A DNA stretch of 64,000 bases from Thermomicrobiales bacterium (GCA_041390825.1 JAWKPF010000021.1:1-64000); one strand, 5' to 3'. Positions 28,238 to 38,030 are shown, numbered from the stretch's first letter. A program made the numbers and translations. The notes: generated by a model not told the origin, from the letters alone.

Positions 28238-28410
28238 CGTCGGTGTTCCCGGTTCCAGCGCCTCCCCGTTCGATCAGGTCCCCTGATTGCCATGAGCGAG
28301 TACCCTTGAGAGGCGACCCCCCGGCAGTTACGCCACCTGGCGTATCGCATGCGCCGGTTCGGGAGGCCGCCTCCAGCTCCTGTCGAACCTACGCGAGGCA
28401 ACCTAGACGA

Positions 28411-29841
28411 ATGAGTGCTATCGATCCCATGACGAATGTCTCCGAGTCCCCGGCAATTGCCACACTCGGCGCCCTAAAGGAGAGCGGATACACGCCGCGC
28501 ACCGTGCGCGAGGAGATGCGCACCAATCTGATCGCCAAGATTCGCAAAGGCGATACCCTCTTTCCCGGTGTGGTCGGGTATGAGCTGACTGTCATTCCCC
28601 AGATCGAAAATGCGATTCTTTCCGGACAGGACATCATCTTCCTGGGCGAACGCGGTCAGGCGAAAACCCGACTGGCCCGCAGCATGATTCAGCTGCTGGA
28701 CGAATGGATTCCGGTCGTGGCCGGATCCGAGATCAATGACGATCCGCTCGAACCGATCTCGCGCTACGCCATCGATCTCGTCGCAGAAGCGGGCGAGGAC
28801 ACCCCAATCGAATGGCTGCATCGTTCCCGGCGGTATGGCGAGAAACTGGCGACGCCCGACACGACAATTGCCGACCTGATTGGCGAGGTCGACCCCATCA
28901 AAGTGGCCGAGGGGCGATACCTCTCGGATGAGCTCACGATCTCCTATGGGCTGATTCCACGCACCAACCGCGGCATTTTCACGCTCAATGAGTTGCCCGA
29001 CCTGGCCGAGCGGATCCAGGTCGGTCTGCTGAACATCATGGAAGAACGCGACGTCCAAATACGCGGCTACAAGATTCGCTTGCCGCTCGATGTGTTCGTG
29101 GTCGCCTCCGCGAACCCGGAAGACTACACCAACCGCGGCCGCATCATCACGCCGTTGAAGGACCGATACGGCTCCCAGATTCGCACACACTATCCGGAGA
29201 CGATCGAGCTGGAAATCGAGATCATGGACCAGGAGCGGTCGACCTTCTCGACCGAGGGGATCGAGGTAATGGTCCCGCAGTTCATGAAAGAGATCGTTGC
29301 TGAGCTGACCCATCTGGCCCGTCGATCGCCCGACGTTTCACAACGGTCCGGCGTGTCGGTTCGCATGAGTTCCGCCAACTACGAGAACCTCATTTCGAAC
29401 GCAACCCGACGCGCCCTGCGGCTTGGCGAGCGTAACGCCGTGCCGCGCATCTCCGATCTCGCAGCAGTTCAGTCATCGACGATTGGCAAGATCGAACTGG
29501 AAACGGTCGGAGAGGTGCGCGAAGAACAAATCGTGAGCAAGCTGCTCGCGGGCGCAATTGTTGCGACCTTTAACCGGCACTTTTCGGTGCGCCAATTCGA
29601 CCAACTCATCCAGGGATTCGAGAACGGACTGGTCGTCGATGCCTCCGAGCTGATGCCCTCGATGGACTATGTGCTTCAGATCAGTCACATGGATGGCATG
29701 AAAGAAGCAGTCGACAAGCTCGGTGTCGGCGGCAACCCGGGCGCGGCGGCGTCGGCAGTCGAGTTTGTGCTCGAAGGGCTGCACCTCAATCGGAAACTCA
29801 ACAAGGACAGCGGCGCCGGTCCAGCCCGCTACCATCGGTAA
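28411..29841 (+). CDS. MoxR/ChlI-type AAA ATPase
   Basis: The 476-residue AAA+ ATPase resembles magnesium chelatase subunit I. The Walker A is FLGERGQAKTRLARS. The Walker B-like region is IFTLNELPDLAERIQVGLLN, followed by MEERDVQIRGYKIRLPLDVF and VASANPEDYTNRGRIITPLKDRYG with sensor and arginine residues. No BchH or BchD genes lie nearby, and the partner is the next gene, a VWA protein. This is the usual MoxR-VWA pair of chaperone-like systems, not chlorophyll synthesis. I chose the ATG at 28411; 28429 is possible. Confidence 0.88.
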   Translation: MSAIDPMTNVSESPAIATLGALKESGYTPRTVREEMRTNLIAKIRKGDTLFPGVVGYELTVIPQIENAILSGQDIIFLGERGQAKTRLARSMIQLLDEWIPVVAGSEINDDPLEPISRYAIDLVAEAGEDTPIEWLHRSRRYGEKLATPDTTIADLIGEVDPIKVAEGRYLSDELTISYGLIPRTNRGIFTLNELPDLAERIQVGLLNIMEERDVQIRGYKIRLPLDVFVVASANPEDYTNRGRIITPLKDRYGSQIRTHYPETIELEIEIMDQERSTFSTEGIEVMVPQFMKEIVAELTHLARRSPDVSQRSGVSVRMSSANYENLISNATRRALRLGERNAVPRISDLAAVQSSTIGKIELETVGEVREEQIVSKLLAGAIVATFNRHFSVRQFDQLIQGFENGLVVDASELMPSMDYVLQISHMDGMKEAVDKLGVGGNPGAAASAVEFVLEGLHLNRKLNKDSGAGPARYHR

Positions 29842-29920
29842 CATCGTCTTCCCACCCAACCGGATTTCTGCGCCAGAGAGTCGCTCGAGACGCAGGAATC
29901 CGGTCCCCAGGACTCGCACC

Positions 29921-31999
29921 ATGGCACTCACACGATTCGGCACCCGCTACTCACGATGGGACGGAACACAGCAAGTCGACGAACTCAGCGCGGATGATTT
30001 GATGCGCGCCATGTCGGACGAGCTCGTGCGCGACGGCGATCTCATGAACGCGCTGCGTCGTCTCTTTTGGGAAGGGGTCGATCGGCCAGACGCCGATCGC
30101 CTGCCAGGATTGCGCGATCTCATGAACCGCGTTCGTCAAGCCCGCCAGGAACAAATGCAGCGGTACGACCTCGGTTCCATGCTCGACGACATTCGCGAGC
30201 GTTTGCAGGACGTGATCGACACCGAACGTTCGGGCATTCGACAGCGCCTGGAGGAGGCGAATCAGTCGCCCGAAGACGGCGGCGGTGACGCGAACGATGC
30301 TGACCCGGAACATGCGGCGAACGAAGACGAAGGTGAGTCGCCTGGCAACGGGCTACGCGAATTGCTGAATTCGATTGCCGACAAGCGCAACCAACAACTC
30401 GATGCCTTGCCAGACGATCCCGCTGGCCGGATCCGGGGGCTGCAGCAGTACGACTTCATGGATCAGCAGGCCCGGCAGAAGTTTCAGGAACTGATGGATC
30501 AGCTGCAGCAGCAGATGATGAATCAGACGTTCCAGGGGATGCAGCAGTCGCTAAGCCAAATGACCCCGGAGCAGATCGCCGAAACACGTCAGATGATGAG
30601 CGACCTGAACGACATGCTCGAAGCCAAGAACCGGGGCGAAGATCCAGGCTTCGAACAGTTCATGCACAAATGGGGACACTATTTCGGCAACAACATTCGC
30701 TCACTCGAGGACCTGATCGAGCACATGCGGCAACAGACCGCGGCCATGCAGCAGCTGATGGACTCGATGAGCCAGGAGCAACGCTCCGAGCTGCAGGGAA
30801 TTATGCAGGCAATCATGCAGGATCCCGGGCTTCAGCAGGAAATGTCCCGCATGCAGCAGAACCTGCAACAGACGATGCGTCCGGAGGACTGGCGGCGCAG
30901 CTACGACTTCTCCGGTGATGAGTCATTGACGTTGCAGCAAGCGATGCGCATGCTCGACCGGATGAACGAGCTCGACGACCTCGAAAAACAGTTCAAGGAT
31001 GTGCGCGACTGGAACGATTTCGCGAACATCGACCAGGACAAGGTCCAGGAATTGCTCGGTGAGGACACTCGCGAGCAAATGGATCAGCTCGGCCAGCTCG
31101 CCAAGGTGCTCGAAGACGCGGGCTACATTAAGAAGACGCGGCGCGGTTTCGAGCTGACTCCCCAGGGGGTTCGCAAGATCGGCGAAAAGGCGCTCACGGA
31201 CATCTTCGCCCAGCTCAAGCGCGACCGGATCGGCGCGCATGAAATCAATCGCCAGGGAGGAGCAGGGGAGCGGACGGACACATCGAAACCCTACGAATTT
31301 GGCGACCCGTTTCTGCTCGATCTCGAATCGACCGTCATGAACGCGGTGCAGCGTGAGGGTCGCGGGACGCCGCTCAAGATCGTACCGAGTGATTTCGAGG
31401 TCTATCGAACCGAATACTCGACACGCTCATCGACGGTGCTGATGATCGACATGAGCCGGTCGATGTTCTATTCCGACAGCTTCACCAGCGCCAAACGGAT
31501 CGCGCTGGCGCTCGACTCGCTCATTCGGAGCAAGTACCCACGCGACACACTCGAGCTGGTCGGCTTCTCGTACATTGCCGAGCCGCTCAAGCAAGCCGAT
31601 CTGCCGACCTTGACCTGGAACGAATACCAGTACGGCACCAACATGCAGCATGGCTTCCAGCTCGCGCGGCAGATGCTCGGGCGACATAAGGGAGCAAATC
31701 GTCAGATCATCATCATTACCGACGGCGAGCCGACCGCGCATATCGAGAACGGGCAGGTCTATTTCAACTGGCCGCCCATGCCGCGCACCTTCCAGGAAAC
31801 ACTCAAGGAAGTGGTTCGCTGCACTCGCGACGGCATCAAGATCAACACCTTCATGCTGGAGCGGACTCCGATGATGATCGAGTTCGTCAACGACCTGATG
31901 CGAATCAACGGCGGACGCGTTTTCTACGCCACACCGGACAAGCTGGGCGAATACATACTGGTCGACTATGTTGCGAACAAGCGCCGCTGGGTGAGCTAG
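29921..31999 (+). CDS. Long VWA-domain protein, partner of the ChlI/MoxR ATPase
   Basis: The 692-residue soluble protein has a charged helical N-terminus and a Gln/Met-rich middle (for example QQMMNQTFQGMQQSLSQMTP), probably coiled coil. A winged-helix-like element is suggested by YIKKTRRGFELTPQGVRKIG. The C-terminal VWA domain carries the MIDAS motif MIDMSRSM (DxSxS) near residue 510 and IIITDGEPTAH. The ATG at 29921 is the first start with homologous-looking sequence. It lies 79 bases after the ATPase gene. The pair probably acts as a metal-dependent remodelling machine; the client is unknown. Confidence 0.87.
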   Translation: MALTRFGTRYSRWDGTQQVDELSADDLMRAMSDELVRDGDLMNALRRLFWEGVDRPDADRLPGLRDLMNRVRQARQEQMQRYDLGSMLDDIRERLQDVIDTERSGIRQRLEEANQSPEDGGGDANDADPEHAANEDEGESPGNGLRELLNSIADKRNQQLDALPDDPAGRIRGLQQYDFMDQQARQKFQELMDQLQQQMMNQTFQGMQQSLSQMTPEQIAETRQMMSDLNDMLEAKNRGEDPGFEQFMHKWGHYFGNNIRSLEDLIEHMRQQTAAMQQLMDSMSQEQRSELQGIMQAIMQDPGLQQEMSRMQQNLQQTMRPEDWRRSYDFSGDESLTLQQAMRMLDRMNELDDLEKQFKDVRDWNDFANIDQDKVQELLGEDTREQMDQLGQLAKVLEDAGYIKKTRRGFELTPQGVRKIGEKALTDIFAQLKRDRIGAHEINRQGGAGERTDTSKPYEFGDPFLLDLESTVMNAVQREGRGTPLKIVPSDFEVYRTEYSTRSSTVLMIDMSRSMFYSDSFTSAKRIALALDSLIRSKYPRDTLELVGFSYIAEPLKQADLPTLTWNEYQYGTNMQHGFQLARQMLGRHKGANRQIIIITDGEPTAHIENGQVYFNWPPMPRTFQETLKEVVRCTRDGIKINTFMLERTPMMIEFVNDLMRINGGRVFYATPDKLGEYILVDYVANKRRWVS

Positions 32000-32045
32000 C
32001 CAGCAACAGAATATGCGCGGCCAGACCACGAGGGAGCAGAGCGAG

Positions 32046-33233
32046 ATGTCAGAGTCGCGTTTTCTTGGTGAGCCGATGGCTGGTCCGAATCGCGGAGGCA
32101 CCGAAGATGGCCCACGCGATCTCCTGCGCGAACGCGAACATCCGGACATGATGGTCCCTCCCGTGACCGATAGCGGGACCCTGCCGAATCTTCGGTTTTC
32201 CCTTTCTGACACCCACGTCAAGCTCTGTGACGGCGGATGGACCCGCGAGGTCACCGAGCGCGAGATGCCGGCGGCGCGAACGATCGCCGGTGTGAACATG
32301 CGCCTCGATCCCGGCCAATCGATGACAGGCGTGCGCGAGCTCCATTGGCATCTCGAAAACGAGTGGGCGTACATGATCAGTGGCTCGGCAAGAGTGACGA
32401 TCCTCGATCTCGATGGGAACATGCATGTCGACGACGTTCCGGCCGGCGATCTCTGGTTCTTTCCCACCGGTCTCCCGCACTCCATCCAGGCGCTCGAACA
32501 CGGGTGCGAGTTCTTGCTTGCGTTCGATGACGGCGCTTTTTCCGAGGAGTACACGCTGCTCTTGACCGATTTCCTCTCCCATATGCCGCCCGAGGTGATT
32601 GCCAAGAATTTCGGCTGGTCGGCCGAGACCGTCAGTCTCTTGCCGAAGAACGAGCTCTACATTTTTCCAGCGTCAGTTCCGGGCCCGCTGTCAGAAGACC
32701 TGCCTCCAGGCGTCGAACCCGGTTCGGGATCTCCGTACACCTTTCACATGCGTCAGGCCAATCCGGTGGAATGTCCAGGCGGTCGTGTGACCGTCATCGA
32801 CTCGTCAAGCTTTCCGATAACAACCATCTCATGCGCAGTTGTCGAGGTCGATCCTGGCGGAATGCGCGAGTTGCATTGGCATCCGAACAACGATGAGTGG
32901 CAGCTCTTTCTCGAGGGACGTGCGCGCATGACCGTGTTCAATACTGGCAGCGTGGCGCGAACTTTCAACTACCTGGCCGGCGACGTGGGCACCGTACCCC
33001 GGGCAACAGGGCACTATGTCGAGAACATCGGCAACACCCGCATGCGCTACCTCGCATTGTTCGCGTCACCCGAGTTCCAGGAGATCTCGCTGCAGCAGTG
33101 GCTGGCCAAGCTTCCTCCCGCGCTCGTGAAAGCCCATCTGAATCTCCCTGATGACGTGATTGCAGCGCTCAAGAAGGACCGTCAGCTTGTGGTAGCGGGA
33201 ACGCCACCAGCGGATCAAGAGCAATCGTCGTAG
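32046..33233 (+). CDS. oxdC: Bicupin oxalate decarboxylase family protein
   Basis: The 395-residue protein has two cupin domains. Domain 1 has the Mn ligands in RELHWHLENEWAYM and GLPHSIQ. Domain 2 has RELHWHPNNDEWQLF and ATGHYVEN. The lid loop after domain 1 reads DGAFSEEYTLLLTDFL, so the key Glu of the SENS lid of Bacillus OxdC is kept while the neighbours differ. No signal peptide is visible. OxdC converts oxalate to formate and CO2; a different carboxylate substrate is possible. The ATG at 32046 follows a GGGAG ribosome site; 32013 is an alternative. Confidence 0.88.
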   Translation: MSESRFLGEPMAGPNRGGTEDGPRDLLREREHPDMMVPPVTDSGTLPNLRFSLSDTHVKLCDGGWTREVTEREMPAARTIAGVNMRLDPGQSMTGVRELHWHLENEWAYMISGSARVTILDLDGNMHVDDVPAGDLWFFPTGLPHSIQALEHGCEFLLAFDDGAFSEEYTLLLTDFLSHMPPEVIAKNFGWSAETVSLLPKNELYIFPASVPGPLSEDLPPGVEPGSGSPYTFHMRQANPVECPGGRVTVIDSSSFPITTISCAVVEVDPGGMRELHWHPNNDEWQLFLEGRARMTVFNTGSVARTFNYLAGDVGTVPRATGHYVENIGNTRMRYLALFASPEFQEISLQQWLAKLPPALVKAHLNLPDDVIAALKKDRQLVVAGTPPADQEQSS

Positions 33234-33473
33234 CAGGACGCGGCTGGCAAGCGACGATTGCTGCTCGATGGTTTGCAGCTCGAATCGAAAGCTCTTGGCG
33301 ACCTGGCTCGCAATTCATCGGATCCGCGCCGCCATCCTGTCGAATCAAGCAGCACCCGCACTGGCAGCATCCTTGCGGACAACGCAGCTTATCCGCAAAA
33401 CATTTCTGCGGGACTTCCCCGGGTATAGTGGGACTCCCCCGCTGTATCGGCTGATCGAGGAGTCCGAGTTCCG

Positions 33474-33773
33474 ATGCATGAGTTCGATTTCGAGGGAACG
33501 GTTTGGCACTATCGAAATCCAAACAGGGTCTACTTTGTGTCGCTTCCTAAAGATCTGTCCGCCGAGATCCTGGCGCTTGTTGGCACGTCGTTGAATCCCT
33601 GGGGCACGGTTCCGGTCGACGCAACCATCGACGGTGTCACCTGGTACACATCGATGTTTCCGCGCGATGACGGCCGCTACTACGATCTCCCGCTGAAGCT
33701 CGCGATTCTGTCGCGCTTGGGGTTGGTCGATGACCAGTCGGTCGAGGTGCAGATCGCGATCCGGCTGCCCTGA
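33474..33773 (+). CDS. DUF1905 domain protein
   Basis: The 99-residue protein fits DUF1905: FEGTVWHYRNPNRVYFVSLPK, an internal GTVPVDATIDGVTWYTSMFP, and a basic-hydrophobic end LPLKLAILSRLGLVDDQSVEV. The function of the family is not known. The start ATG follows a GAGG-like ribosome site. It lies alone between the bicupin and the convergent PHP gene. Confidence 0.8.
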   Translation: MHEFDFEGTVWHYRNPNRVYFVSLPKDLSAEILALVGTSLNPWGTVPVDATIDGVTWYTSMFPRDDGRYYDLPLKLAILSRLGLVDDQSVEVQIAIRLP

Positions 33774-33791
33774 GGAACCAACGCGTATCGG

Positions 33792-34589
33792 CTACGTCGC
33801 CGCACAGCCCCATTTTGCGGCACGACGGTGCTTCATCGATCGAAGACCGGTGGCGTACGTGACGAAGTCTCGCGGTCGCGCGCGTTCGAAGCGCGTGTCG
33901 TGCACGACGGCCGTTTGCCCAGCTCGGATGGCTGCCAGGAGATCGCCGCGAAAGGCAGTAATCCCCCGTCCGACACTTCGGAAATGCGCATCTGTTGCTC
34001 CGATTGGCCCCATCAGCTGGTCACGATGGCGCTCGTGGTAAGCAAGCGCGGCTCCGTTTCGGTCGATGCCATGTCGCCGGGCGCGTGGATCGAAACGATC
34101 GATGTCGGCGATCGAGGCGTTGTAGACCTCGAGCGAGACCGGAACGCTCAGTTCGAGGTCCCGAAACGCGCGGAGATACCCGGTGCCGTTCTTGAACGGG
34201 TGCGCAAGGACTGGAACGCCACCCATCGCCACCACCTGTTCGACTGTCCAGGCCGGATCTTGCCACGGAGCAATATCGTCTTCGATGCCGAGCGCCAAGA
34301 TGTGAACGTCATGTCCGTCGATGCGTGCGGTGATTTCGCTTCCCGGGTAGATCGTCAGGGGCAGCGACCGGCGGGTCACATAGTCGCGCAGTTCGAATCC
34401 GGACCGAACCTCGTCATGGTCGGTAACGACCAACGCATCCAGTCCAGCGGCCAAGGCTGCTTCGGCCAGGCGAGCTTCGTCGAACCATCCGTCTGAATGG
34501 CGGGTGTGGATATGCACATCCGCCAATTGCATACCTGGCTCATAGTCGCCCGCTACAACGATGAGTTCGTTCCCCGCGACCTGTGGCAT
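33792..34589 (-). CDS. PHP-domain metal-dependent phosphoesterase
   Basis: The 265-residue protein has PHP motifs: VHIHTRHSDGWFDEA (HxHxxxSDG), DALVVTDHDEV (TDHD) and a central GVPVLAHPFKN. PHP proteins of this type include 3',5'-nucleoside bisphosphatases and related phosphatases; the exact substrate is unknown. The ATG at 34589 is preceded by AGGA. It is convergent with the DUF1905 gene. Confidence 0.87.
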   Translation of the reverse strand: MPQVAGNELIVVAGDYEPGMQLADVHIHTRHSDGWFDEARLAEAALAAGLDALVVTDHDEVRSGFELRDYVTRRSLPLTIYPGSEITARIDGHDVHILALGIEDDIAPWQDPAWTVEQVVAMGGVPVLAHPFKNGTGYLRAFRDLELSVPVSLEVYNASIADIDRFDPRARRHGIDRNGAALAYHERHRDQLMGPIGATDAHFRSVGRGITAFRGDLLAAIRAGQTAVVHDTRFERARPRDFVTYATGLRSMKHRRAAKWGCAAT

Positions 34590-34795
34590 GTCCAGTCCTG
34601 CGCCCCTACTTCACCGAATCGGCGAAAGCATACAGCCGAAGGAGCACAGGAAATCGAAGGAAACGTTATGGTTACTCGGGCGGTGCTGGCGCACATGCGC
34701 TGACATAGAGCGAGTATCTGACTGTTTGGCGGCCCCAGATTCCGGTCGGAGCCGCCATTCGATTGCGTCCCCCTACCGAACTTCGAAGTGCCGGA

Positions 34796-35578
34796 TCAGT
34801 TAGGGCCAAATCCAAGGAGCCTGGCAGCGTTGTCCCACAGGATTGCCTGTTTCGCGTCATCATCGACCTGCGCGCTTTCGATGCGCCCCTTCTGGGCCCC
34901 CGCCCAGTAGAGCGGTGTGTCGGTGCCGAACAGAATGCGGTCATGACCGATTTGCTCGACGGCCCATTCGATCAAACCGCTGTACATCGAGCGCGTCGAC
35001 GATGTGTCCACCCAGAGATTCCCATTGCGCGCGCGCTGAATCGCTTCCACTTGCCGAGAGATCGAACCGTCGTCGCTATTTCCGAGATGCGCCAGGATCA
35101 GCTGGATGTTCGGATAGCGGTCGACGAATGGCACAAAGTCCTCCGGATAGCTGCCGATATCGCCGGAGTGCGTCAAGACGACGGCATTGCGCTCAGCGGC
35201 AAACGCGAAGAGCGCCGGTCCATGCTCGCGAATTTCGTAGTCGTGCGCATGCGGATGGATCTTGATGCCCGCACAACCGGGATGGCTGAGCAAGACGGCT
35301 GATTGGGCGAACGATTCGGGGAGACGCGGATCGACGATCGTCCAGAAGCGCAACGCGCGATTCGATTCGGCAGCTTCGGCCGCATCCTGATTGCCGAGCA
35401 CCGCGTTGCCGCGATACGGCATCAATCCGTTAATAGCGGAGACGATCGTTATCTCGATGCCACACGCGAGCCCTCGTTGCGCTACCTGATCTGCGCTCGC
35501 AGACATGAAGCCATCGACCCGTGATCCAAGACCACGGTCATAGGGCCCAAAGTGGCCGTGAACATCGATGGCCTTCAT
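34796..35578 (-). CDS. Amidohydrolase (amidohydro_2 / TIM-barrel) family protein
   Basis: The 260-residue protein begins AIDVHGHFGPYD (HxH), contains GIKIHPHAHDYEI, VVLTHSGD, LILAHLGN and the closing DRILFGTDTPLY. These are metal ligands of the ACMS-decarboxylase-like amidohydrolases. Such enzymes are decarboxylases or hydrolases of small carboxylates or lactones. The stop lies 206 bases upstream (minus sense) of the PHP gene start. Confidence 0.85.
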   Translation of the reverse strand: MKAIDVHGHFGPYDRGLGSRVDGFMSASADQVAQRGLACGIEITIVSAINGLMPYRGNAVLGNQDAAEAAESNRALRFWTIVDPRLPESFAQSAVLLSHPGCAGIKIHPHAHDYEIREHGPALFAFAAERNAVVLTHSGDIGSYPEDFVPFVDRYPNIQLILAHLGNSDDGSISRQVEAIQRARNGNLWVDTSSTRSMYSGLIEWAVEQIGHDRILFGTDTPLYWAGAQKGRIESAQVDDDAKQAILWDNAARLLGFGPN

Positions 35579-35977
35579 GAGGGAGCCCTATCGAGATCGA
35601 GGGCGCGTGGTTCGCCAAGCGGCATTTCGGCCCGGCAGACGTCTTTGCGATGCGGCTGGAGCACGGTGCGTGGTTCACCGCCCAGACCGAGAATCCGACT
35701 CGGGACGCCACACGACATCGTGCAGATCGGTCCCCCATCCTTTCCGGTCGCGCGCCTCCGCCCAATCCTCCTGGAGGGACTGCACTCCAGGCGCACGACT
35801 CCCAGATGAAACCCGTTCATTGCTCCTCCCTGTCGAGCCTCGAAACCCGGTCAGTGACAACATCGATCGAATCACCATCGCAATTCGCCAGGCGACCGAA
35901 CGACCTCTCGTCCGGCTGTCGTGCTCTGGCCAAGCCCGTGAACTTCTCGAACCACTCGATGGTGAGTTGGAGATCGG
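35579..35977. other. Gap of 399 bases without a supportable gene
   Basis: Short open frames of up to about 80 codons occur on both strands, one with an ATGA junction to the amidohydrolase gene. None has a recognisable domain or convincing ribosome site. The stretch may hold the amidohydrolase promoter or a degraded gene. Confidence 0.4.
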
Positions 35978-36709
35978 TCACACCACCTCGCCCAGAATAG
36001 AGTTGCTCGCTGACTCGAATCGCAACTCGGTGTAGTCGGTGACACAGATCGGGCCGTGGCTCCCCTCCCCCACGACATGCGGTCGTCGAAGCACGAACTC
36101 AGCCCGGTCGCGTTGCCAGTAGACGACGTGCGCCACGTCGAAGCGCAGCGGAGGGGCGAGATCGGCGACATCCCAACGTGGCACGAGGAGCGGCCCAGTG
36201 TCGACCTGGAAGCTCATGGGCTCCTGGCGGACATTCATCGTCTTGATTGGATAGTCGATGACCGCGCGCGTGCCGTTGGTTGGGTCGGTCAGTTCGGTTC
36301 GGACTACCAGGCGGCGGTTGTCGAGCGTTGCCTGCACGACATCCGCATCGGTTTCCAGCGGTTCGAAATGGCCGGGAGTCAGGTCGATGGCAATGCGCTC
36401 GAACCGTACATCGGGTTTGGCGTATTCCGGCGATTCACGGTCGCTGGTCCAATGGGTGCGCAAGAGGACCAACTCATTCGATGCAAAGATGCCGCAGAAC
36501 TCGTAGTTCGGCATCTGAAAGAGCTGGCCATCGAGGTACATCTGCTCGCTGCGGCAGGGCGCAATCAGGTGAAACTCACCGGCCTGACCATTCGGTCCCC
36601 AACTGTCGACCCTGCTTGTGGCATCGATCTGAATGCGGGCAATATTCCCACCCTGTTCTGGAGTCGTGAAGAACGTGACGAACGAGCGAGAGTAGTCGAG
36701 CGCCTTCAA
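35978..36709 (-). CDS. Hypothetical protein downstream of the GH10 xylanase
   Basis: The 243-residue product starts with TTG at 36709, chosen because GGAGG lies 7 bases upstream. No family is recognised. The sequence is rich in beta-type stretches and contains GEFHLIAPCRSEQMYLDG, ELVLLRTHWTSDRESPEY and FVLRRPHVVGEGSHGP. No signal peptide is seen. It follows the xylanase gene by about 80 bases on the same strand, so it may belong to the same transcript, but its role is unknown. Confidence 0.6.
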   Translation of the reverse strand: MKALDYSRSFVTFFTTPEQGGNIARIQIDATSRVDSWGPNGQAGEFHLIAPCRSEQMYLDGQLFQMPNYEFCGIFASNELVLLRTHWTSDRESPEYAKPDVRFERIAIDLTPGHFEPLETDADVVQATLDNRRLVVRTELTDPTNGTRAVIDYPIKTMNVRQEPMSFQVDTGPLLVPRWDVADLAPPLRFDVAHVVYWQRDRAEFVLRRPHVVGEGSHGPICVTDYTELRFESASNSILGEVV

Positions 36710-36789
36710 ACAGTTCCTCCGTAGATCGAAACCGACCGAGCACCGCGGCGCTGCGTGGCGGCGCCGAACCGAAACGCAGCAACGTCGGT

Positions 36790-37875
36790 CTACCCGCCTT
36801 CCACGAGTGGGCAATCCCCCTCGGGGAGTGACAAGACGTCCTGAATTCCGTCGCAATAGGCAGGTTTCGGCCAGAACCCGCGATCGAACAGCAGGGGCGC
36901 ATCGGGGATCTGCCCAAACTCGAAGTCTGTGTTGATCCACGAATGACCGTCGTCGATGCCCCACACGGTCAATCGCACGCATGCCGGACGCTCGAGACAG
37001 AGTTGAGCCACCTCGCGGTAGATGTCCGCCTGCGCTTGCAGATCTTCGATCGAGAGCTCCCAATGCGGTTCGCCCAGGCGCACGTCCAGCTCGGAAATCG
37101 CAAACTCGAGACCGAGCTCGGCTACCCGGTCCATGGTTTCCGCGAACCGATCGAGCTTCGCATGACGATCCAGATGCGCCTGGAAGCCAACGCCGTCGAT
37201 GATTCCGTCGTTCGCCAGTCTGCGCACGAGTGAAAGCATGCGCTCGGCCTTCACACCCCACTCGATCAGATAGTCGTTGTAGTAGAGCCTCATCTCAGGG
37301 CATGTGTCACGCGCCCAGCGGAAGGCATCGACGATGTAGTCGTCATTGCCGTAGAGCCGCTTCCAGACGCTCTCTTCCTCCGTGCGATAGCGCGTCGTGC
37401 TTCCGAGCGCCTCGTTCACGATGTCCATCGAAGGGATACGGCCGCAGTAATGGCCGACGACGGTGCGCACATACGTCTCGAAGTCATCTTTCGTGTACCA
37501 ATCGGCGCACCATGAGGTTTGCCGGTGCCAGACCACCGCATGACCATGAAACTCGAAGCCGTACCAATCGGCATAGTCGAGGAGCTGGTCGGCGGCCGAA
37601 AAGTCGAACCAGCCATCGCACCCGTAGATCGTCTCCATTTTCATCGCGTTGTCAGGTGTGACCGACGTGACTCCGTAGTACGGTAGGAAATCGGGAAACT
37701 GGGTCACGACTCTCGCGTTGATGGCGAATCCGAAGAGCGGGTCTTTTTGCGACTGCGACTGATAGCCGGCGCTGGCATGCGGATCGAGCATCGCGAACAG
37801 CACGATGAGCACCAGCCAGAGTCGTATTGCTCGAAGCTCGAACGCTGAGGTTATCGTTCGGATCATTGGCTTCAT
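36790..37875 (-). CDS. Secreted GH10 endo-1,4-beta-xylanase
   Basis: The 361-residue glycoside hydrolase family 10 protein has a signal peptide (LRAIRLWLVLIVLFAMLDPHASA). The catalytic acid/base glutamate is in SMDIVNEALGS and the nucleophile in LEFAISELDVRLGEP. Other family marks are GHAVVWHRQTSWCADWY, LYYNDYLIEW and VTPDNAMKMETIYG. It is a single catalytic domain without a carbohydrate-binding module. I chose the ATG at 37875; 37866 and 37887 are close alternatives. It is divergent from an ABC exporter gene. Confidence 0.9.
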   Translation of the reverse strand: MKPMIRTITSAFELRAIRLWLVLIVLFAMLDPHASAGYQSQSQKDPLFGFAINARVVTQFPDFLPYYGVTSVTPDNAMKMETIYGCDGWFDFSAADQLLDYADWYGFEFHGHAVVWHRQTSWCADWYTKDDFETYVRTVVGHYCGRIPSMDIVNEALGSTTRYRTEEESVWKRLYGNDDYIVDAFRWARDTCPEMRLYYNDYLIEWGVKAERMLSLVRRLANDGIIDGVGFQAHLDRHAKLDRFAETMDRVAELGLEFAISELDVRLGEPHWELSIEDLQAQADIYREVAQLCLERPACVRLTVWGIDDGHSWINTDFEFGQIPDAPLLFDRGFWPKPAYCDGIQDVLSLPEGDCPLVEGG

Positions 37876-38030
37876 GGCGGCGAACATCACCCTAGCCGTT
37901 TGGGCGACCCCGAAGTGGGGGTTGGCGGACGAATAGCGTAACCGGACAATTGTGCCGCACCGATTTTCGCATGTAGTGTGATTCCGGTTCGAGGCGAGCC
38001 GGAAAACAAGAGGAGGCGCACGAGAAGCAA

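Noticed and set aside
28411..31999. ChlI-like ATPase and VWA pair as a magnesium chelatase for bacteriochlorophyll
   Set aside because: No BchH or other pigment genes are near, and the VWA protein lacks the BchD N-terminal ATPase-like domain; a MoxR-VWA chaperone pair fits better.
35575..35820. Minus-strand frame of 81 codons ending in an ATGA junction with the amidohydrolase gene
   Set aside because: The overlap is attractive but the sequence has no family resemblance, no clear ribosome site and irregular composition.
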